A DNA stretch of 64,000 nucleotides from Spirochaeta isovalerica. GTDB lineage: Bacteria; Spirochaetota; Spirochaetia; DSM-2461. Positions 1 to 8,050 of this stretch are shown piece after piece. The notes under the pieces are model-generated. The model ran no database searches. It saw nothing but the letters and a program-made list of their open reading frames with translations, and was not told the DNA's origin. The stretch covers positions 372,001 through 436,000 of the forward strand of contig NZ_JACHGJ010000001.1 in assembly GCF_014207565.1 (NCBI RefSeq), given 5' to 3'. Position 1 is the first letter of the stretch, and each line of letters opens with the position of its first letter. The position numbers and the translations under genes are program-made.

Positions 1-98
1 GATTCTTTTTCATTTATTTTGTGAAGTATCGGGATAAGCTTTTTGAGATCCCGTTCGTGTTTTGAACCTACAAGGGCTGTAACTATCTTTTCTAACAT
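1..98 (-). CDS. secA: SecA preprotein translocase ATPase, N-terminal fragment (cut by window edge)
   Basis: Only the first 32 or so codons are inside the window. The protein begins MLEKIVTALVGSKHERDLKK and continues to an LHKIN motif, which is the characteristic SecA start. SecA is the motor ATPase that drives unfolded proteins through SecYEG. The ATG at 98 has no Shine-Dalgarno sequence, but a -10 box ends 8 bases before it, so the mRNA may be leaderless. The gene is divergent from the lipoprotein gene at 213. The rest of the gene cannot be judged. Confidence 0.8.
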   Translation of the reverse strand, partial: MLEKIVTALVGSKHERDLKKLIPILHKINEKE

Positions 99-105
99 GG
101 TTAGA

Positions 106-134
106 AATGTACTGCGAATTGTCGAAGCGGTCAA
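106..134 (-). promoter_or_regulatory. Sigma-70-type promoter for secA, leaderless arrangement
   Basis: Read on the minus strand: TTGACC (129-134), a 17-base spacer, then TACATT (106-111), with the secA ATG 7 bases further on. The transcript would start at or within a base or two of the start codon. Confidence 0.5.
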
Positions 135-163
135 GCAAGCAGGGTCTTTTCAGAGGCTCTCGA

Positions 164-191
164 TTGACAATCTTCAAGAGGAATGTAAAAA
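164..191 (+). promoter_or_regulatory. Promoter for the lipoprotein gene at 213
   Basis: TTGACA (164-169), a 16-base spacer and TAAAAA (186-191). The predicted start near 198 leaves a short leader containing GCGAGG as ribosome-binding site. The -35 is perfect and the -10 is weak. Confidence 0.45.
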
Positions 192-212
192 TCCCCTTTA
201 GCGAGGTTGAAT

Positions 213-1412
213 ATGCTTAATCGATCATTTTTTTTCATCTCTGTCTCATTGATCCTGCTTCTGAATTCCTGTGGTTCCAAAGAGGTGAAAACGCTGGAGA
301 AAGTAGACCTTTTCTCAATCCCTCTGGGCAAGCTCGCCGAGGAGATAGATTATTTTCAAAGAGAATCTCTCCGGTTTTCGGCTGACAATGATATGGAGAT
401 GCTCAACGGTTTCTTTTATATTACCAATGGCCGATCGGGGAAGCTGCTCAAATTCAATTCCTACGGCGATCTTCTTACCCTGATTTACAATCCTGACAGA
501 AACCCGTATCCGGCGGAACTGCTGTCCCGTCAGTCGGACGATTCCGAAGTGAACAGGAAAGTCATACCATGGCAGTTCAACTCTCCCGGAGCCCTGGCTG
601 TTTCCGAGGACAGCATCTTTATTGTTGATAAAGTAGCGCCAAACCGTCAGGTGAAAGATAAAAACACACTAATGGACCGCAATATTCTGCAATTTACATC
701 GCAGGGTGAATATGTCAATTTCATTGGAATGGAAGGTACAGGCGGGCAGCCTTTCCCTTATATCGAAGATCTGTGGATAAGTGATAAATCGGAACTTATC
801 GTCTTATACAGGACGCGAAGCAGCGATGACGAATCCTGGTATGTGAACTGGTACACTCCATCCGGGACGCTCCGTTATTCCGTTGAGATAAGGGAATCGG
901 TTATCCCCATGCCTGCCGGGGAGACGGATCTTTCCATCAGCCTGGACAGCATTCTTCCCGATCTGAGCCATTACGAAATTTTTCTTAAAATGACTTACTT
1001 CAGAAGTGCCGATCAAGCTAGCAGTGATGAGGTAAGCGAGATATTCGGGGGAACTTTGAATTTTTCCGTTGCCGAAAAAAAATGGCATGACTGGACCCGG
1101 CTTCCCGAAAATACGCTGGAAGTTGACGGGATTATGATCGATTCACCTTACAGTCTGATCGGTACAGCAAAGGGAAAGCAGTTCTTCCTGAGTCTGAGTG
1201 AGAATTCCATGTACTCTCTTCTTATTCGGGACGAAGAAGGTTTGTTTTCCGAAGAATACCGTCTCCTGATGGATGACCGCGAGATTCTCAACACTGATTT
1301 TTATCTTTCCGATGCAGGGATTCTCTGCGCAATGGTTTATACTGATAGCGAAGCCAGAATTATATGGTGGCGAACTGATAAATTATTGGAGATCAATGAC
1401 GAAAATGGCTGA
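213..1412 (+). CDS. Spirochaetal lipoprotein, probable beta-propeller
   Basis: A 399-residue lipoprotein. A hydrophobic signal segment ends in the lipobox LLLNSC at about residues 16-21, so the mature protein should be lipid-anchored on the outer face of the cytoplasmic membrane or in the outer membrane. The body contains recurring YITNGRSGKLLKFNSYG, IFIVDK and ILQFTSQGEYVNFIG blocks, which resemble NHL/propeller strands reporting an ordered series of values. The ATG at 213 is chosen over a TTG at 207 because GAGG at 203-206 is correctly spaced only for the ATG. The downstream gene overlaps its 3' end, so the two are probably co-transcribed. The function is unknown; I infer a conserved spirochaete family from its architecture only. 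Confidence 0.7.
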   Translation: MLNRSFFFISVSLILLLNSCGSKEVKTLEKVDLFSIPLGKLAEEIDYFQRESLRFSADNDMEMLNGFFYITNGRSGKLLKFNSYGDLLTLIYNPDRNPYPAELLSRQSDDSEVNRKVIPWQFNSPGALAVSEDSIFIVDKVAPNRQVKDKNTLMDRNILQFTSQGEYVNFIGMEGTGGQPFPYIEDLWISDKSELIVLYRTRSSDDESWYVNWYTPSGTLRYSVEIRESVIPMPAGETDLSISLDSILPDLSHYEIFLKMTYFRSADQASSDEVSEIFGGTLNFSVAEKKWHDWTRLPENTLEVDGIMIDSPYSLIGTAKGKQFFLSLSENSMYSLLIRDEEGLFSEEYRLLMDDREILNTDFYLSDAGILCAMVYTDSEARIIWWRTDKLLEINDENG

Positions 1413-1908
1413 GAACTGGGAAACCGCCGGGCTGGATGACTCTCATTATCACAGCAGCAGAAAAGAGCGTCACCATATGGGGAACATCAAAGAACCGGTG
1501 GAAAAAAAGGGATTCTTTGCCAGAAATCCTTCATTCCGGATTGTTCTGATTGATTTAATTTTCATAGTCATTATTTCCGGTGTTATTGTCCCTTTTATTT
1601 ATAAAAGAGAAGGCACAGTCACAATAGAAGAATACAGTTTGAAGCTGAAGACTTTTCAATTTGATGATCAGATCATGGCAACGCTGACTATAAGAAACAA
1701 AAAAGACAGCGGAGATTCCAATTCCCTGATAGAAGCACTTTTTTATATGGAAGAATCTGAAGCAGGCATTACAGCACAGGATCTTCTGCCCGATGAAAAG
1801 GAGGAGAGGATTCTTAAAGCAGCTTTACCTGACGACGGAAGCGGATATGTCTATTGCAGAATTGAAATGCGCGGTATTACAAAAGTGCTGAAGAAAAAAA
1901 TCTCATAA
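1396..1908 (+). CDS. Single-pass membrane protein of unknown function
   Basis: A 170-residue protein. It has a charged, His-rich cytoplasmic N-terminus, one strong transmembrane segment at about residues 50-70 and a periplasmic C-terminal domain with beta-strand character. The start at 1396 is preceded by GGAGAT and overlaps the 3' end of the preceding lipoprotein gene by 17 bases, which implies translational coupling. A longer open frame begins at 1273, but that part lies wholly inside the upstream gene and has no ribosome-binding site. I do not recognise the family. Co-transcription with a lipoprotein suggests an envelope role. Confidence 0.6.
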   Translation: MTKMAENWETAGLDDSHYHSSRKERHHMGNIKEPVEKKGFFARNPSFRIVLIDLIFIVIISGVIVPFIYKREGTVTIEEYSLKLKTFQFDDQIMATLTIRNKKDSGDSNSLIEALFYMEESEAGITAQDLLPDEKEERILKAALPDDGSGYVYCRIEMRGITKVLKKKIS

Positions 1909-1967
1909 ATCAGAGACCTGCCCTGTTCATCGGGCATAAAGAATATTAAACTGATAAGGTAAGAGCT

Positions 1968-1982
1968 GTGGAATCATTCCAC
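1968..1982. repeat. Perfect 15-base palindrome upstream of membrane protein gene
   Basis: GTGGAAT-C-ATTCCAC is a perfect inverted repeat lying about 30 bases before the ATG at 2015. It could be an operator or an RNA stem in the leader. A weaker stem, TGCCC...GGGCA, lies upstream at about 1919-1936 and has no T-run, so it is not a convincing terminator. Confidence 0.45.
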
Positions 1983-2014
1983 GGAGAAAGTGAAGTCACA
2001 AGGTTGGAGAAAAT

Positions 2015-2428
2015 ATGTTACAAATCTACTTTTTAACGGTTTTGACAAATATTGTTGCCGGATTAACTATTTCATCGAAGTTTCTCAGTACCAAGATTGA
2101 GGGTTTTCAAATCTTTTCGGATAAAATGGAAAACAGAATGTATCGGGTTATTCTCGGTTCCATAACGCTTTTGACAGGTCTTTTTGCACTGCTCAACCAC
2201 AGCGAAGCCAGTATGGCTATTCTGGGCGATCTTGTTCCGGCTGTTACGGCAATGGCTATGGGGCTGATTATCATCATTTATTACTTTTTCAGCAGCGAAG
2301 AAAACGCTGAAAACAAATTCGTACAGACTGTCAAAGATCTGACTGACAAATATGGCAATATTCTGGGTATAGCCGGTATCATTATCGGATTGATCCATTT
2401 TCTGATCCCGACAGCCCTTTTTCTTTAG
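2015..2428 (+). CDS. Small polytopic membrane protein of unknown function
   Basis: A 137-residue, strongly hydrophobic protein with about four transmembrane segments (approximately residues 3-22, 45-62, 70-93 and 115-137) separated by a charged loop near residue 100 (SSEENAENKF). The ATG is preceded by GGTTGGAGA. It lies in a line with a lipoprotein and a single-pass membrane protein upstream and a Nudix hydrolase 14 bases downstream. I do not recognise a family motif. Confidence 0.6.
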   Translation: MLQIYFLTVLTNIVAGLTISSKFLSTKIEGFQIFSDKMENRMYRVILGSITLLTGLFALLNHSEASMAILGDLVPAVTAMAMGLIIIIYYFFSSEENAENKFVQTVKDLTDKYGNILGIAGIIIGLIHFLIPTALFL

Positions 2429-2442
2429 AGATCGATTTCAAC

Positions 2443-2841
2443 ATGTCAATTAATCATTCCATCGCGGGAATTGTCCGAAGAGACGGGAAATTCCTGATAG
2501 CCAAAAGAAAGCCGGGAGGCGCACTCAGTGAGAAATGGGAATTTCCCGGCGGCAAAGTAGAACAGGGGGAGACTGATCGCGAAGCAATTATCCGCGAATG
2601 GGATGAAGAATTCCGCATTGACGTTGAACCCGGTGTCTTTATCTGTAGCGGAACATTTTCCCATAAAGGGAAAGACTTTCTCCTATCTGCGTATGAGGTG
2701 ACACTTCTTTCCGAGAACTTTCAGTTGCTTGAACATACGGAGATACAATGGAAAACCATGGATACTATAGAAAAGATGGATGTTGCCGATTCAGACCGGG
2801 GACTTTTCTCTCAGATAAAAGAGTTTTACAGCCTTAACTAG
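2443..2841 (+). CDS. Nudix hydrolase, MutT-like
   Basis: A 132-residue single-domain Nudix protein. The Nudix box is complete: GGKVEQGETDREAIIREW followed by DEEF, matching G-x5-E-x7-REU-x-EE-x-G/U and giving the metal-binding glutamates. The N-terminal strand (IAGIVRRDGKFLIAKR) and the WEFPGGK motif are typical of MutT and CTP-pyrophosphohydrolase-like enzymes that cleanse oxidised nucleoside triphosphates. The substrate cannot be fixed from sequence. The gene converges on the next one, and the two stop codons overlap by 4 bases. Confidence 0.85.
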   Translation: MSINHSIAGIVRRDGKFLIAKRKPGGALSEKWEFPGGKVEQGETDREAIIREWDEEFRIDVEPGVFICSGTFSHKGKDFLLSAYEVTLLSENFQLLEHTEIQWKTMDTIEKMDVADSDRGLFSQIKEFYSLN

Positions 2842-3251
2842 CGGGCGACCTTCATCGTCTCTTTCTCTTCCACCAGGATTTCTTCAAACCGTCCGGAACT
2901 TTCAGAACCGGTAAAGTGATGCAAAATATCCCTTAAAACGTCTTTACTGCTCGACAGAGCGTATCGTATATAAGTTTCTTCTGACCGCAGCTTCTCTTTA
3001 TCGGGAAAGGAAACCTGGCAATCTTCATCCATGATTTCCAGAAAGATAGACCTCAATCCTCCGTAATAAGCCTGATGGGTTCCGAGCAAATCGAGATTTC
3101 CCTTTTTGTTCAGAAATACCTGGAATATCCCGGCTTCTGATGGAACCGTAGAACGTATTCTCTCTTTCGATAACCTAATAAAAGGAGACCAGTGAACCCT
3201 GTAATAGGATACAGGGGCCTTGATTTCCAGAGTAATATTATATTGATTCAT
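2838..3251 (-). CDS. Conserved hypothetical protein
   Basis: A 137-residue soluble protein with a start like MNQYNITLEIKAPVSYYRVHW and an acidic C-terminus. No signal peptide or membrane segment is visible. It lies 7 bases downstream of glgC on the same strand and is probably co-transcribed with it. I do not recognise the family. Confidence 0.6.
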   Translation of the reverse strand: MNQYNITLEIKAPVSYYRVHWSPFIRLSKERIRSTVPSEAGIFQVFLNKKGNLDLLGTHQAYYGGLRSIFLEIMDEDCQVSFPDKEKLRSEETYIRYALSSSKDVLRDILHHFTGSESSGRFEEILVEEKETMKVAR

Positions 3252-3258
3252 TGGACTC

Positions 3259-4524
3259 CTAGATTATCGTTCCGTCTGGAATAACCGTCTTTTTCGGTAT
3301 TACAATGATGCCGTCAATAATATGGTAGTTTTCATATGAACCGTCTTTCCGGTCCATTTTATCAACACCTATACGGCAGGCACTTCCGATTCGGACATCT
3401 TTGTCAATTATGGCGCCTTTGATGATAGAGCCGGAACCGATTCCGATATTGGGAATTCCCCGTCTTCTATTTTCTTCTTTTTCCGCAAGCGTTTCATAAC
3501 GATCCGCGCCCATACAGTAAACCCCGTCAAGCGTGGCTCCCGAGTCGATTATCGTTCTGATTCCGATTACCGAGTTGCTGATATAAGAGTCCGTAATAAT
3601 TGAACCTTCCGTTGCAAGGGAACTATTGATTGTACAGGAATTTATTTTAGAAGGCGGCAAGTCTCTCTGTTTCGTATAGATAGGGTTTTCTTCATCATAT
3701 AGATTAAACTGAGGGACAGGGGTCGCCAGGTTCAAAGTGGCGTCAAAGAAGTCGGAGATCTTTCCGATATCCTCCCAGTATCCCTTGTAGGTGTAGGCGT
3801 GGACATTTTTTGTGGAAATCATGGAGGGAATGATCTGTTTCCCGAAATCGGAATCCTTGTTATCCAGGCCTTCTTCCATCGCTGAAGCGTTAAAGATGTA
3901 AATCCCCATAGAAGCGAGGTACTCCTTATCCGATCCATCGGACTGTGACGGGGGGATTTTTAAATCTGAAATGTCTTTATCGGGGCCCGGTTTTTCATGA
4001 AATTCAATAATTTTACCGGTTTCATCAATTTTTACTATTCCCAGATCATTGGCCGCTCTTCTTGTCACAGGTGTCGATGCTATGGAAACGTCAGCTCCAT
4101 TTTTTATATGCTCGTCGAGAAAACTCTCCAGATCCATTTTATAGAGCTGATCCCCTGAAAGAATCAGATAATAATCCGGTTCCAGAGATGCGTAATGCTG
4201 GAAGTTTTTTCTTACGGCATCAGCTGTTCCTTCATACCAGGAATCGTGTTCGAATGTCTGTTCAGCTGCGAGAATCTCAATGAATCCCTTGGAGAAATTA
4301 TCGAATTTATAAGTCGTATTAATATGGGTATGAAGTGAAGCGGAATTGAATTGAGTCAGTATGTAAATTTGACGGAACCCCGAATTAATACAATTGGAAA
4401 TGGGGATATCGACCAGACGGAATTTTCCTCCGAAAGGTACGGCAGGCTTGGAACGTGATTGCGTCAGAGGATATAATCTGGTACCTTTTCCGCCGCCTAA
4501 TATTAAACTGAGAACCTTTGCCAT
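3259..4524 (-). CDS. glgC: Glucose-1-phosphate adenylyltransferase
   Basis: A 421-residue ADP-glucose pyrophosphorylase, which makes ADP-glucose from glucose-1-phosphate and ATP in the committed step of glycogen synthesis. The nucleotide-binding motif GGGKGTRLYPLT lies at about residues 10-21. It is followed by SKPAVPFGGKFRLVDIPISN and YEGTADAVRKN, both diagnostic of GlgC, and a C-terminal left-handed beta-helix with repeated I/V-rich turns. The start at 4524 (MAKVLS) is preceded by GGGAGG; an open frame extends 24 codons further but has no ribosome site. The glycogen synthase gene glgA is on the same strand, separated from glgC by the opposing mrfAB genes. Confidence 0.93.
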   Translation of the reverse strand: MAKVLSLILGGGKGTRLYPLTQSRSKPAVPFGGKFRLVDIPISNCINSGFRQIYILTQFNSASLHTHINTTYKFDNFSKGFIEILAAEQTFEHDSWYEGTADAVRKNFQHYASLEPDYYLILSGDQLYKMDLESFLDEHIKNGADVSIASTPVTRRAANDLGIVKIDETGKIIEFHEKPGPDKDISDLKIPPSQSDGSDKEYLASMGIYIFNASAMEEGLDNKDSDFGKQIIPSMISTKNVHAYTYKGYWEDIGKISDFFDATLNLATPVPQFNLYDEENPIYTKQRDLPPSKINSCTINSSLATEGSIITDSYISNSVIGIRTIIDSGATLDGVYCMGADRYETLAEKEENRRRGIPNIGIGSGSIIKGAIIDKDVRIGSACRIGVDKMDRKDGSYENYHIIDGIIVIPKKTVIPDGTII

Positions 4525-4586
4525 ATATAACCTCCCGTGACAGACATCCTGAATAATATAACATGGATTTTTACAACTAACCCATA

Positions 4587-4592
4587 TATAAT
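4587..4592 (+). promoter_or_regulatory. -10 element for mrfA, near-leaderless
   Basis: A perfect TATAAT lies 9 bases before the ATG at 4602. There is no Shine-Dalgarno sequence, and the -35 at 17-base spacing (TGGATT) is poor. Transcription would start 1-3 bases before the ATG. Confidence 0.45.
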
Positions 4593-4601
4593 ACATTTTC
4601 T

Positions 4602-6908
4602 ATGATGAATAGCCTGAGTTCAATTATAAAAAATCTAAAAGAAGATAAAAACTTCCTATCCTGTGTCACCAGGTGGGAACATATTCCTCCGAGGGAAGGA
4701 AAATATGCCCAATTGCCAGATGACCTGAACGGTATAATAAAAAAATCACTATCCAATAAAGGAATTGAGAAACTCTATACGCATCAGAGGATCTGTTATG
4801 AGACGGCCCGGGAGAAGAAGGATCTTGTCGTCGTCACTCCAACGGCATCGGGCAAGACTCTCTGTTATAATCTTCCGGTTTTGCAGACACTGATGGAGAA
4901 TGAAGAAGCGAGAGCCCTCTATCTGTTTCCGACGAAAGCTCTTTCCCAGGATCAGCAGGCATCGCTTAACGAAATAGTACTCGATGGTGATCTGCCTGTT
5001 AAAATCTGCACTTATGATGGAGATACTCCCGGCTCATTGAGAATCTCCGCCCGTAAAAGCGGACGTATCATTATCACCAATCCCGATATGCTCCATTCGG
5101 GAATTCTTCCCAATCACCCCAAATGGATTGAGTTTTTCAAATCCCTCCAGTATATCGTACTTGATGAAGTTCACACATACAGAGGCGTTTTCGGCTCCCA
5201 CATGACCAATCTGATCAGAAGGATAAAGAGGATTGCCGAATTTTACGGCAGCGATCCTGTCTTCATCTGCTGCAGCGCCACTATTGGAAACCCCAAAGAA
5301 CTGACCGAACGGATTCTGGAACGGGAGACCGTCCTGGTTGATGATAATGGCTCTCCTTCGGGGGAAAAACATATCATACTCTATAATCCTCCTCTCGTTG
5401 ATCCTGTGCAGGGAATTCGGAGAGGAATCGTTCTGGAAGCACAGCGCATGGCTCTTAAATTGCTGAAAGGAGGAGTCAAAACCATAGTTTTCGCACGTTC
5501 AAGAGTGAAGACTGAGCTTATCAGTTCATATCTTAATAAAAGCCTTTCCAACCACTACAACGAAAACTTCCGCATTAAAGTGGAACCCTACAGAGGGGGG
5601 TATCTGCCCGGAGAACGCAGGATGATAGAAAAGGGGCTTCGCGATGGTACCATTTCCGGCGTTGTCTCCACAAATGCTCTCGAGCTGGGAATTGATATCG
5701 GCGGACTTGATGCATCTATTCTGGCAGGTTATCCCGGATCAATAGCTTCGGCCTGGCAGCAGGCGGGAAGGGCCGGAAGAAGCAGTCAGTTATCGTTGAG
5801 CATGATTATCGCTTCCAGCTCGCCGGTGGACCAGTATCTGACACAGAACCCCGAATACTTCTTCGGAGCGTCTCCCGAATCCGGTTTTGTAGACCCCGAT
5901 AATCTTTTCATATTGATTGATCACTTGAAGTGCGCCGCTTTTGAAATCCCTTTTAAAAAAGGAGAACTGTTCGGTAGTGAAGTGGAAGAACTGCTCGATT
6001 ATCTGGAAGAGAACGGCGTTCTGAGGCATACCGGAGACACTTGGCACTGGGCGGACCGATCCTATCCGTCAGAAAGAATATCTCTGAGAAGCGGAGCAGA
6101 AGAGAATGTCGTTATCATAGACACGACCCGCGGACGGCATGAAGTGATCGGGGAAATGGATGCCCATTCGGCTAGAGAGCTTCTCTTCGAGGAAGCGGTT
6201 TATATACATAAAGGGGACCAGTATAAGGTTCTCAAACTCGATCTTGAAAACCATCTTTGCCATGTCGAGGAATCGACAGTGAATTATTATACAGATTCCA
6301 TACTCAAAACGGATATAAAAGTTCTGGGAGTCGATGATGAAGAATCTGTAATGGGATTAAATCTCGTTTCCAGTGATATTCTTGTGCGCAGCGAAGTCTC
6401 GAAATATAAAAAAATAAAATTCCAGACTCATGAAAACATAGGATACGGAGACATTTTTCTTCCCGAGTATGAAATGCATACGCGGAGTGCGGTTCTTCTT
6501 TTTTCCGAAGATTCTCCTGCCCGGGAAGCTTTTGAAGAAATCCCCGGTGAGCTGCAGGCACCGGTTATGTCCCGTTTTGCCACAGTGGTCCGCAACACCG
6601 CGCCTTTGTTTCTTCTCTGCGGGAGAGGAGATATAGGTGTCGCGGGTAGGGTGAGAGATCCTCATTTTGAACAACCCGGATTATACTTTTTCGATAATTA
6701 CCCCGGCGGAATCGGCCTCGCGGATGGTTTCCATCTGCAAATGAGAAATATACTGGAAGCATCTCTTTCTCTTATTGAGGGATGCCAATGCCGGGAAGGA
6801 TGCCCATCCTGCGTCGGCCCCTGTGATGATAGAGACGATTTTTCCGGGAATCCCAAGGATGCAACGAAGCGTTTTCTCAAAGCATGGCTAAGCGGTTTTA
6901 GCCGATGA
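4602..6908 (+). CDS. mrfA: MrfA-like DEAD/DEAH-box DNA helicase with C-terminal cysteine motif
   Basis: A 768-residue superfamily 2 helicase. Walker A PTASGKT is at 80-86, DEVH at 188-191 and SAT at 225-227. The C-terminal RecA lobe has ALELGIDIGG and QQAGRAGR. The C-terminal DUF1998-type region ends in a cysteine cluster (C728, C730, C734, C737, C741). This order is that of Bacillus MrfA/YprA, a 3'-5' helicase that acts with the MrfB exonuclease in repair of mitomycin-type lesions. The next gene overlaps by 4 bases (ATGA) and encodes an MrfB-like nuclease, which supports the assignment. The pair sits between glgC and glgA on the opposite strand. Confidence 0.85.
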   Translation: MMNSLSSIIKNLKEDKNFLSCVTRWEHIPPREGKYAQLPDDLNGIIKKSLSNKGIEKLYTHQRICYETAREKKDLVVVTPTASGKTLCYNLPVLQTLMENEEARALYLFPTKALSQDQQASLNEIVLDGDLPVKICTYDGDTPGSLRISARKSGRIIITNPDMLHSGILPNHPKWIEFFKSLQYIVLDEVHTYRGVFGSHMTNLIRRIKRIAEFYGSDPVFICCSATIGNPKELTERILERETVLVDDNGSPSGEKHIILYNPPLVDPVQGIRRGIVLEAQRMALKLLKGGVKTIVFARSRVKTELISSYLNKSLSNHYNENFRIKVEPYRGGYLPGERRMIEKGLRDGTISGVVSTNALELGIDIGGLDASILAGYPGSIASAWQQAGRAGRSSQLSLSMIIASSSPVDQYLTQNPEYFFGASPESGFVDPDNLFILIDHLKCAAFEIPFKKGELFGSEVEELLDYLEENGVLRHTGDTWHWADRSYPSERISLRSGAEENVVIIDTTRGRHEVIGEMDAHSARELLFEEAVYIHKGDQYKVLKLDLENHLCHVEESTVNYYTDSILKTDIKVLGVDDEESVMGLNLVSSDILVRSEVSKYKKIKFQTHENIGYGDIFLPEYEMHTRSAVLLFSEDSPAREAFEEIPGELQAPVMSRFATVVRNTAPLFLLCGRGDIGVAGRVRDPHFEQPGLYFFDNYPGGIGLADGFHLQMRNILEASLSLIEGCQCREGCPSCVGPCDDRDDFSGNPKDATKRFLKAWLSGFSR

Positions 6909-8050
6909 GCCGCCGCGATGCCCTGGCCGGACGACTGGCCCGCCTTAAAAAAGACGGGCTGTCTCCGCCGGTAAAAAAAACGCATGGCAAAGTAATAAAT
7001 CAGCCCTTCAAACTTTCTCACCTGGACGGGTGGTCCGAAATCAGCCCTTATGTCTGGAAAAAAACCGTTTCTTATGAAAATCCTTTGAATGAAGTATATC
7101 CGCAGTCACTTCTCCTTCCACAGGAGACGAGAAGCGATAACCTGATTTTTTACGATACGGAAACTACGGGATTGTCTACCGGAGCCGGAACCATTCCTTT
7201 CCTTATAGGAATCGGCTGTGTTAATGATAGACGTTTTGAAATCACCCAGTTATTTCTCGCCGATTACCCCGGTGAGATCCATCTGCTGGAAGAACTTAAC
7301 CGTCTTTTCAGAGAAGATGCTGTGTTTGTTTCCTACAATGGAAAAACCTATGATTCTCACCTCATTAATACCCGCTTTCTCATGAACGGCTTAAGAGTTA
7401 AAAAAAGACAGGAAGTGGATTTGCTCTATACAAGCCGGAGACTGTGGAAAAACATACTGGATAATTGCCGCCTGGGTACGATAGAAAAAGAAATAATGTC
7501 AATAACACGGGGACCGGATATTCCCGGAGCCGAAATACCCGATGTGTGGTTTGATTTTTTAAAAACCGGGGATACGGAAAAACTGGAAAGAGTTTTTTCA
7601 CACAATCTTCAGGATATTTACAGTTTATCTCTACTGCTGCATCAGATAGAAGAAATAATTGAGGGAAAGGCGTCTCACCTTTCCTATGACAGATTTTCTC
7701 TTGGCAGAACGCTTTTGTTTCATAACAGACACGAGGGTATTAATTTACTGCAGCAGGAACTGGATAGGGGAAATAGAAAAGCCGGAGAGTTTCTAAGCCT
7801 TTACTGGAAACGCCATGGAGAGTGGGATAAGTCTGTTGCTATCTGGCAACGTATGAATCATAGAGGATATCATTATTTTTCTGTGGAAGAATTAGCCAAA
7901 TTTTATGAACATAAAGCAAAAGATTACAGAGAAGCATTAAAATATATTGATAAAATTCTCAAAGGACCTGTTCCACCGGCTCAGGAAATCAGGGAAAAAC
8001 TGATTCATAGAAAAAAAAGGCTGCTTTTAAAGCTTGAGAAAGAAGTTTAG
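6905..8050 (+). CDS. mrfB: MrfB-like RNase H-fold exonuclease
   Basis: A 381-residue YprB/MrfB-type protein. A DEDD exonuclease domain is visible: D84-T-E86 in IFYDTETTGLS, an SYNGKTYD motif with D150, and HNLQDIYSL as the last acidic motif. The C-terminal third is helical and TPR-like. In Bacillus MrfB is a metal-dependent exonuclease epistatic to MrfA in mitomycin C repair, and I infer the same pairing here. The start codon overlaps the mrfA stop, so translation is coupled. Its 3' end overlaps the convergent glgA by 4 bases. Confidence 0.83.
   Translation: MSRRDALAGRLARLKKDGLSPPVKKTHGKVINQPFKLSHLDGWSEISPYVWKKTVSYENPLNEVYPQSLLLPQETRSDNLIFYDTETTGLSTGAGTIPFLIGIGCVNDRRFEITQLFLADYPGEIHLLEELNRLFREDAVFVSYNGKTYDSHLINTRFLMNGLRVKKRQEVDLLYTSRRLWKNILDNCRLGTIEKEIMSITRGPDIPGAEIPDVWFDFLKTGDTEKLERVFSHNLQDIYSLSLLLHQIEEIIEGKASHLSYDRFSLGRTLLFHNRHEGINLLQQELDRGNRKAGEFLSLYWKRHGEWDKSVAIWQRMNHRGYHYFSVEELAKFYEHKAKDYREALKYIDKILKGPVPPAQEIREKLIHRKKRLLLKLEKEV

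Noticed and set aside
1273-1395. 41-codon extension of the membrane protein at 1396
   Set aside because: It lies fully inside the upstream lipoprotein gene and lacks a ribosome-binding site, while 1396 has GGAGAT.
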